Both the position numbers and the translations under genes were made by a program. A DNA stretch of 64,000 bases from Chimonanthus salicifolius (lineage: Eukaryota > Streptophyta > Magnoliopsida > Laurales > Calycanthaceae): positions 23,477,175 through 23,541,174 of the forward strand of contig CM023540.1 of NCBI GenBank assembly GCA_013350335.1. Direction: 5' to 3'. The notes under the pieces were generated by a model that ran no database searches, was not told where the DNA came from, and saw only the letters and a list, made by a program, of their open reading frames with translations. Shown one piece after another: positions 56,230-64,000 of the stretch (the stretch's first letter is position 1; every line of letters starts with the position of its first letter).

Positions 56230-56352
56230 TGAAGAAATGAATCTCACACCATGCATCTTGTGGATGGACGGGTGAGTCGTTTTATAATACATGACAAGCA
56301 GTAGTTATTTACAGGCATATTTTGAAAATTAAAATACAATTAATTTCTAACA
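56230..56352 (-). mobile_element. 5' LTR (123 bp) of the minus-strand Copia element
   Basis: Read on the minus strand the LTR begins TGTTAGAAATTAATTG and ends ATTTCTTCA, directly before the primer-binding site. TG...CA ends are present. The second LTR is absent from the window. Confidence 0.65.
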
Positions 56353-56359
56353 GTTAGAC

Positions 56360-59270
56360 TTGAAATTTGAGCAGAGACAACTAATTTTCAATCCTATCAA
56401 TAGATTGGAGAGGTTGCACCCTGGCTGCTGTAGCCAAAGCAGGGGTAAATTGTGATACTCTGTTGGTTGAGGACTCTACAACTTTCTAAGTTTGGGGGGA
56501 GTGCATTACGTCATTGTCAGGTTAGAGTTCTCCTTGATCTAATTTTCACAATGTAGATCTAAAATATCCTATCTTAATTGACAACTTTGGAGGGCTTAAT
56601 TAAAGATCAACCACACTTGTCATGCATTGGGGGCTCATTTGTGAGTTTTAGATTTTCCTAGAGTAGGTTGTGGACAAATCTCTACATTTTGAGGGACTTG
56701 TCTTGAAGACAAGAAACATCTCCAATTTTTTTTTTTTGTTGCAAGACAAGGTCAGCTGACAAGTTTGGGCACTTAGAAAAGAAATTATCTTGTTTTTTTT
56801 TTTTCGAGAAAGTGATTGGTGCACCAACATTTTTATTATTAGTTCATCAAATTTATATAAAATATCCATCCTGTTCAAACTTTCTTTAATTTTTCTTCTT
56901 TCTCTCTTTTTGTTTGTTGGGTAAAATAGATATTTCATATAAATTTAGTCTACTAAAGATAAAAGATGTTGGCCAATCACTTCTCTTTTTAACTAGACTT
57001 AAAATAGTTTGACAATGTAAAGATTATGGTATAAATATGGTGTAATTGAAATAGTCAAAGATAAATATTGCAGGCCTCATTCCATCTTCAAAGAAAATCA
57101 TAATATTCATTCATAGATGAATGGTACAAAGATTAAGAAGCAGAAGAGATGCAACATGCATACAAATGGTCATTGCAAGAAGGTATATTTACTCTAACTT
57201 TTTAAGTTAAATTTTACCGTGTTTAGTTGTTAGAGATCTAATCAATATGTTGAAAGGCCTAGAGTTGATAGAACACAAGAAATTAAATTCTTTATTCTAT
57301 TCTATATTAAATAAGTCAAACTCAACATATATACCATAGGATGTACTTTCATAAACATATAACTAGTCATCTGTAAATCTCAACAGCTCTCTAAAATATT
57401 GAGAAATGAAGGATATAATAAGGTACTAAAAGTTGTAATATTCAATTGAAGAAGCAGCCATGGTCTTCAGGTGGTGGAGAGGATTTTTCTTTTTAATGGC
57501 AAATTCTAATTGAATTATAGAAACGACATGTAAAATAAATACACTTCAATAGAAAATATGGGTATTTAATTAAATATAGTATATATAATATTATAAAGTA
57601 TATTGTTGCCTGGATATTGACTCGAATGGGAGGTAAATTGAGTCTTTACTTACTTTTGACAATTAATCGATCAATACAAAGCGTATACGTAAGATAAAAC
57701 AAACTAAATAAATACACAAATTAAAGAGGAGATGAAAAATAACACAAGCAATTTTTATATATTTCGTTGACTTTTACTTACATCTACGTCTTAAATACAC
57801 CACTTAAAAATTCTACTATAACCAAAACAAATTAAATTCTCTCTCTTTCCCGAGTAGCATCGAATGTCTTACTCTAATATTAGTGCGAGACTTAGTCTAT
57901 TCCTTTTTAATAATGGGTCACGTCAGCACTTAATATATTTAAATTTTAAACTATCAACCACCAGATTGATTTTTAAAAACAGAAATTTTGATAGTAATTA
58001 GTGAACATTTTATATCTGTCAAAGAAATATAATAGGAGGAGGGACGCGGGATCCCATCCGATGTAACGATGAAGACGATAGAAAGGATTGAAGATGACAT
58101 CGTCAGTGTAGTAACTTCCAAACACCAGGCAACGAGAGCCGGCTAAGCCCACTTATTAAGTTACTAAGTGAATTAATTAATGATTTCATTCCCATAATTC
58201 TTCACCAGTGGGCCCCTGACATCATTGACCCAATAGACTACGAGACCACAAAGCAATTATTTATTCCTCTAAATTGACACATTTGCATGCTGGGTCAAGA
58301 TTTGGATTTCGGACCCAAGCATTTGAGGAGAAATTATTTCAGTGTGAATTGGTTAATTACAAAGTAGAAAACTAACATTTATGAGCTTCGCTTTTGATTA
58401 AGAGAACAAGTTTGGAAAAATAAATAAATCAATTTAGATAAGTGTCACACATATCAAATTACCTTTAAATTCTCACTAAGTAATAGTTTTTTTTTTTTAA
58501 TTTACATGTGAGAAACTCTAGAAAACTCAATGTAAAATCTCAACAGGTGATATGTATTGTTCTTAGAGTACACCAGGTAAAGTCATGGGACTTGAACCTG
58601 ACACCTTCCATTTCTTGAGACAGACAGTTAAACTGTATCTGTATGGACTAATGCTTAGTGAGCTATACTCATTAAATAATAGTTACGCTTCTTTCTCTGA
58701 ATGTATTGGCCCTTTGAATTAAGGTTTTCACCCATATCTCACACATTTTTTTCATCAAAGCTATCTTAACTACGTTGAATGTTTTAGAGTTTCTTCATGT
58801 GACTAAAAATGGGCCTTAGTTAAAATTTGGAGCCTTGGCTGTTGCATTGATCATTAAATTATTATTATTATTATTTTTTTTTAAAAAGTATTAACCAATA
58901 TAATAGTAACTACTAAGGACATGTTATGGGAAAACATGTCGGGCCTTAAGGTCAATATGATAATTATAGAGATTGAATGGTCTATAGGAAATGCACTCAA
59001 TCATCTCAAATTAGATCAAAGGTAGGTGTAGATTTAATTTAAAGAATGATACAAGAGACGACAAGGGAAAGATGTAATCATGAACTCATTAAAAAAAAGT
59101 AGATGCTTGGTTCACAAGGGATTGTGATAATTTCTCAACATTTCAGTTCAACCCAGAATTAAAATACCAACATAACAGTCGGTATTTTGTGTGTGGATTG
59201 TTCCATTATTTTTATAAAATTTCAAAATTTTAACAAAAATAATAAAAATGAAGAACTTATATCCAGGGTC
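56360..59270. other. AT-rich intergenic region, no gene recognised
   Basis: Frames are short and AT-biased. A retroelement-like phrase at 56416-56462 repeats 39053-39098. Otherwise nothing is supported. Confidence 0.5.
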
Positions 59271-59273
59271 GGT

Positions 59274-59429
59274 CCCTGGACATAGACGGCGTAAGCTGCC
59301 ATCTAGAATCTTAAGACAGAAATGCCTCCCAGACACTTAAACTTCTTAATATACCAGTCACAAAGAGTCCCTAAAATCTCACTTCACCTAAAGCCTCTGA
59401 GATTTTAGAGGATTTTAGGGCCTGCCCTC
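59274..59429. mobile_element. Short hAT-type MITE (156 bp)
   Basis: The left end CAGGGTCGGTCC and the right end GGGCCTGCCCTC form imperfect inverted repeats typical of hAT (CAGGGNCGGNNC type). The flanks are CTTATATC and CTTATATA, 7 of 8 identical. Confidence 0.6.
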
Positions 59430-59434
59430 CTTAT

Positions 59435-62000
59435 ATATAAAGTTTATACGTTGAAAACTTAAATGGTGATACAGTAGAGAAAGAGATGAAGAATATAAGA
59501 AGGGGAGAAGAGACTTGCTCCATTTAAATCAATGGTAATTAATGGTTACTCCCGTTATTACTTATTTATTTATTTATGGCCCTTCTGTCGTATTTTAATT
59601 GTGAAAATGAAAAATATAAAATATAAAATTTTTATTTTTTTCATAAAATAATGGCTTTTTGTTAAGACTCAAGACACACAACTAGATACAAGGTAAAATC
59701 TAAAGAGGTTGGAGGATGACTAAAAACGCTTTATGTGTGAGTCTTGAGTTTAATTTCTATTTTACTTAAAAAGTTACTTCTTATAAAATCATTTTATATG
59801 TATGAATAGATAAATTTGTACGTATTTTAAAGATTAGATTGAGTATTTTAAGTACATAGATATTTAGTCATAAAAAAAAAATGTTAGATAAAAGTTAGAA
59901 AGGGAGTCATCGAAGAATAGGTGGGATCTCAACAAAAAGTTATTTAAAACTTAGGAAAGAACATGTGGGTCCCATTTCAAATTTTTATCATTTTTATTTA
60001 ATGATGAAATCAATGGCTACTATTGCATCAGCCTCATGCCTTGGTATCATATTATTTTAGTATTTGTTTGTTTAGTATTTTATACTAAAATAATGCACAG
60101 TTCCTCAAAGCAGTTGTTGCAATGGGGTAGAAATTTCCAATTATATTATTTATATGATAATCAGTTGACTGAGTCAAAAATTTATTAAACACTTTTAAAA
60201 TGGTTTGATTGTGTTTTTTTTTTTTTAATGTATCAAAAAACCATTTTAATTGATGAAGCTGAGTTAAATAGTAGAATATAAAAACTGATTTTTTGATAAC
60301 TAGAATTTGATGACGTAAAAAAAATTACTTTAAAAACATAATTAACAATAGTTATATATCAATATAATAAAATTAGTCTTCTATTGCAATTAGGTATTGT
60401 GAAAAACCAAATTATAAGCGATTATTTTGTATAAAAATAATATCTTTTTTTGTGCTTATTGACCAATAATTTCAAAACTTGTAAATAATAAATGATTTAG
60501 TCTAATAAAGTTAATTTTTTTTAAAAATCTCATTTAAGATAAACCGTGCTATTCTCAAATGCACCTTGAGTTACTGATACGATACATACGAATCATATTT
60601 AAAAATAAATGAACTAATAAATATGGGTGGCTGTGCTTAAAGTTTAAAACTAAGTCAAGATAAAAGTAGACATGCATGTGGTGTCATGAACGTCACCTTC
60701 TTCTCCTTAATATTTAACAATCATTGGAGCAATATTACGTATAAAACACACTAAGTTTTGACTTTTGAATTTCTTATTAATATTAAATTATATAATACAA
60801 TAAGATAAATTGAAAATAATTACTGATATAAAAATATTTTTTTTGTCAGTTATTCATTTTATTCATTTAAATCAAACTAATATCAATATTTATATAAATT
60901 TATGTTCGATATTAATTTTGTAGGGTTAATGCGTTCTATAAATATGAATTTTATTAAATATTTTTTTTTGAATTTAAGTGTACAAAATTGTGGAAAACTC
61001 AACATAAAATTCCACGGGTGATATCCATTGTCTTTACGACACACCAAGTGAAACCATGAGTTCCAATCTAACACCTCCCAATTTCTGAAATTGAAGATTA
61101 CATATTGAAAATTTTCTCTATATCATTTCTGACCATTGTTTAAAAATTTAAAATGACTTTAGTATGTTATTTCCGGACAAAATTTAAAGTAGAGTGAGTT
61201 GATGCCTTTTTTCTTTTAATTTTTTGTTTTTTAAAAATTTAAATAAATTTCTCAATCCAATAAAATTCATTTGATGAACACTAGTTTTAACTTTTAAGTT
61301 TGCTTTCTTGTTTGGGATACAAGAATTAGGAGCCCTTTTGTTGTGAAAAAAGGGTGGCCAGTTAGTGACTTGACAATAACATAAAGCAGACTTGACTTTA
61401 GTCTAAATCGACCCTATAGCAAAATTTTAATTAATTCAATCCATACCCTCAACACCTCACACCTGTTTTAAGGTCTTGAAGATATTAATTACATGATTTA
61501 AATTCTAAAACAAGAAAATAACACGAAGACTAGAAAGAGTTTTTGTGCAAATAAATTTATAATTAAAAATTAACTCAGATTTTAGATCAGATATAATAAG
61601 ATTGTGTAGTATTAAAGGAATTTTGATATAGTTGAATAAAGAATATAAAATAAATAGAATTGACTTAAATAAATAGAGCAATGATTTATTTTATGATATC
61701 TATAATAACACTTCTCTCTAATTATAAAAGTTACAAATTGTTGAAAAAAAGTTAAATGATTAACAGTTTGAAAACATCAGGAGAGGAGATGGAATTAAAG
61801 ACCTTAATTGGGTAGATAAACAGGTAAATTATATATCGTGATAATAGAATTAACAATTATTATTTTTAAAATAAATTGTAAAGTATAAAAAAACATCATT
61901 TAAGATGCTTTGATTATAGAATATAGAATACGAACTCTGGTATAAAAGTTTAAAATCTTAAATAGAATGAAAAGACCGTTAAAAGAAACTAATAATTATA
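59435..62000. other. AT-rich intergenic region, no gene recognised
   Basis: Long A/T runs and dense stops. A phrase containing GGAAAACTCAACATAAAATT, then CGGGTGATAT-like and ACACACCAAGTGAAA-like parts at 60990-61085, resembles 58513-58620, so the two may be remnants of one repeat family. Confidence 0.45.
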
Positions 62001-62005
62001 TGATT

Positions 62006-62325
62006 AAAACGTTTCTTCTTCCTCTTTTTTTAACTTGCATTTTATCGAATCTCAGAATTCAAAGTCAAGAGTCAAGAGTCAAGACTCAGAACTCATCTTC
62101 CTCCTATCAGTGTTCACACTTTGTTTATATCCGCCTCCTTAGATTTTCGCTGTCCTCCTAGATCAAGAGTTTCAGTGTTCACACTTCGTTTATTTCCGGC
62201 TGCTTAGATTTTCTCTATTTTTTTGGGAAAAGTAGACTTCTAAACTCTCTGAGTCTTGAGTCTTGACTTTGAATTCTAAGATTTGATGAAATGCAAGTTA
62301 AAAATAGAGGAAGAAGAAACGTTTT
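62006..62325. repeat. Inverted repeat with about 80-bp arms around a duplicated core
   Basis: The left arm 62006-62090 (AAAACGTTTCTTCTTCCTCT...AGTCAAGAGTC) is matched by the reverse complement of 62246-62325 at about 90% identity by eye. The 155-bp core contains two direct copies of CAGTGTTCACACTT(T/C)GTTTAT...CTTAGATTTTC (62108 and 62173, 65-bp offset). Transcribed through, it would fold into a long hairpin. Confidence 0.85.
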
Positions 62326-62674
62326 CTTTCTTCAACTCTTCTAACGCCGTTGTCTGCAACTCCGGCCTGAGCTGCTGGCCGTGACTTGACTTTGGGGACT
62401 CAATATCCAACCATCCCTTCTTGTTTCAGCTTTCACGGGGGTAATGTTCCTGGCTTCCTGCGCTCCTTTCTCTTTCTCTCTCTGTATCAGACGTATCTTA
62501 TTTTTGTATTTTTTTCAATTCACATTCATACATTGGGCAAAGTTCTTCTCTTCGTTTTTTCCGCCCTCTTTTTGAATTAGAACAAAAAAAAAAGAGTACC
62601 CCAAACTAGTCTGCTTGACTAGTAGTGTCGGTAGAGGTGAATTTGGCCCGCTTGGGTTTCTTCTCTGTTCTCAG

Positions 62675-63349
62675 GAGAACTTATTCTCGATGATTTCATG
62701 TCCACTTTGCGTTGCAGACTGCGAGGTTTGTCTTGTTATCTTTCTTCTTTTCTTCTCGTTACCCTTTCGTTGGATTTTCAGACCACACTTTAAATGCATG
62801 AAAAGGAAAGCACTTATTTGGAAAATGTCGTTTTTAAGCCAGAAATGGTTAAACCCATTTCATGTTTTTAGCTACAAATTGTTATTTTTTCTAAGAAAGT
62901 GCTTTCCTTCCCCTGATTTGGAGTGGACCTCAATTTGAACATCCTCTTTTTTTTTTAAATAATGATTGTCCATTTCTATTTTTAGTTAAAAATGGTATTT
63001 TCAATAAAGTGCTTCTTTTCATGCATCCAAGTGAGCCTAATGGGAAACATGGACGTGGGAGGGATGGATTTGTTCTGTTATGGTTCCTTTATTCAGTGCA
63101 AAGACGCACAGAAAGGAAACAAGAACTTTTTTTAGTCTTAAAATGGCCAAACCCATTCATGTGCCAGTTAAATTTGGTAATTTTCCAAGAAGGTGCCTTC
63201 CTTTTCATAGTCCAACTGGAGGGTTTCAGGATTGGTAATCATTCCGCTGGCAGATTTTCCTTCTTTGGAATTGGAATGTTGATGGTAATTTGGACGAGAG
63301 TGTCAATCATTTTGATAATCTCAAATGTGCAATTACTGGTCTGCAATGA
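62675..63349 (+). CDS. Two weak candidate exons of a possible gene at the right edge
   Basis: After a CT-rich, GC-richer leader (about 62340-62450, ending at a possible donor GGG|GTAATG), an exon-like segment at 62675-62725 follows TTCTCAG and contains ATG at 62690 with MISCPLCVADCE and then GAG|GTTTGT. In matching phase, 63254-63349 follows a GGCAG and reads 31 codons to TGA. The CPLC start could be a zinc-finger beginning, but no family is recognised and splice sites are mediocre. It may be chance or a decayed gene. Confidence 0.2.
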
Positions 63350-63359
63350 GTAGTAGGAA

Positions 63360-64000
63360 AGCATGTTTCCATTCAGATGGATGGAGCACCCATTCTTGTT
63401 CCTTTTGAGATAAATGAATATGAGAGATGTTTAGCCACAACAAATTCAATTTACTTTTAAGGGTATGTTAATCAACAACAATACCTTTTGAATTATGAGA
63501 GTGAGAGTCACTATCCAATTAGCTTTAACATCCCAAGCTTTAGCTTGGTTCCTCAAGCGCTTTCTATGAACTCATAATCATTCAACCTTTTGCTATAAGG
63601 TAAAAAATGAGACAGATCAAGGAATCCCACTTTCTCAAGGCAATAGATCAAATAATTTGAGGAAGCTATTGGAGAAAAAAGAAAGGAAAGCTGAAGGACA
63701 AGAGGGAGAAAAACAGAGACTTTGTGCTGTTGAATTGAAAGATTAAGAGCGAAGTATGGGGCATTGGAGCAGAGATGAAGTAAGAAGGGAGAGATTCCAG
63801 ATGGAGAAGAGAAAGAAAGCTAGAGAAAATAGAGAAGGAAGTGATCCTTCGCTCCACATTTAGCCATAAAAAAAAAGAGAGGAAGAAGATAAAGGATACA
63901 GAAGTCATTTCTAAAAAAGAAATAAAGGACATGGTTTTCATCTGAGAAAAATATTCTTGTTTTATGGCTCCAATCTCGCCGCATTTCACATATCTCGTGG
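63360..64000. other. Right-edge non-coding sequence
   Basis: Purine-rich (GAGAAGAAAGAAAG-type) sequence at 63660-63860 gives artificial open frames. It could be the leader of a minus-strand gene (CT-rich on that strand) but no start or splice site stands out. Confidence 0.3.

Noticed and set aside
1..64000. CRISPR arrays, bacterial operons, phage or plasmid features.
   Set aside because: Spliced genes and plant retroelements throughout; no regularly spaced direct repeats of CRISPR type.

Overview
This is plant nuclear DNA. The genes are split into many short exons by long AT-rich introns with GT-AG junctions. Intergenic DNA is AT-rich, and introns and spacers are packed with decayed Copia elements, LINE 3' ends, tRNA-derived SINEs and hAT-type MITEs. 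The protein sequences and repeat families point to a woody core eudicot. Grapevine or a relative is a plausible guess that I cannot prove from sequence alone.

Four genes can be rebuilt with confidence. (1) An ABC1/ADCK (aarF-domain) kinase-like gene on the + strand, 7902-26678, has 16 exons that join in frame to 546 aa. (2) A calmodulin-binding glutamate decarboxylase on the + strand, 29193-34438, has 7 exons and 502 aa; its second intron is GC-AG. (3) A D-cysteine desulfhydrase/ACC-deaminase-like gene lies on the - strand, 36097-46220, with 10 exons and 412 aa, tail to tail with GAD. (4) Subunit 7 of RNA polymerase IV/V (NRPD7/NRPE7-like) lies on the + strand, CDS 51495-52025, with a probable 3-kb 5'UTR intron starting at 48535. 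Fragments at the left edge (1-92 and 4380-4433, - strand) may belong to a gene carrying a Copia insertion. Two weak candidate exons lie near the right edge (62675-63349).

Layout: 1-4440, possible interrupted - strand gene with a SINE and a Copia remnant ending in a 235-bp LTR; 4440-7900, spacer with a pararetrovirus-like capsid remnant cut by a hAT MITE; 7900-26680, ADCK gene with intronic LINE, SINE, Copia and solo-LTR insertions; 26680-29190, spacer and GAD promoter; 29190-34440, GAD; 34440-36100, spacer with a hAT MITE; 36100-46220, desulfhydrase gene with about 7 kb of LINE debris and an 866-bp TIR element; 46220-48350, spacer with a 600-bp foldback; 48350-52030, NRPD7/E7; 52030-56360, LINE and - strand Copia remnants; 56360-64000, AT-rich DNA with a hAT MITE and a hairpin-forming inverted repeat.

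The genes do not form a pathway. GAD (GABA synthesis), the desulfhydrase (cysteine/H2S metabolism), the ABC1 kinase (probably organellar) and the Pol IV/V subunit (RNA-directed DNA methylation) are ordinary neighbours. The most interesting signals are non-coding: a complete TG...CA element with 5-bp target duplications that carries an snRNA-type USE/TATA pair, several MITEs with readable 8-bp target duplications, and two hairpin-forming loci.
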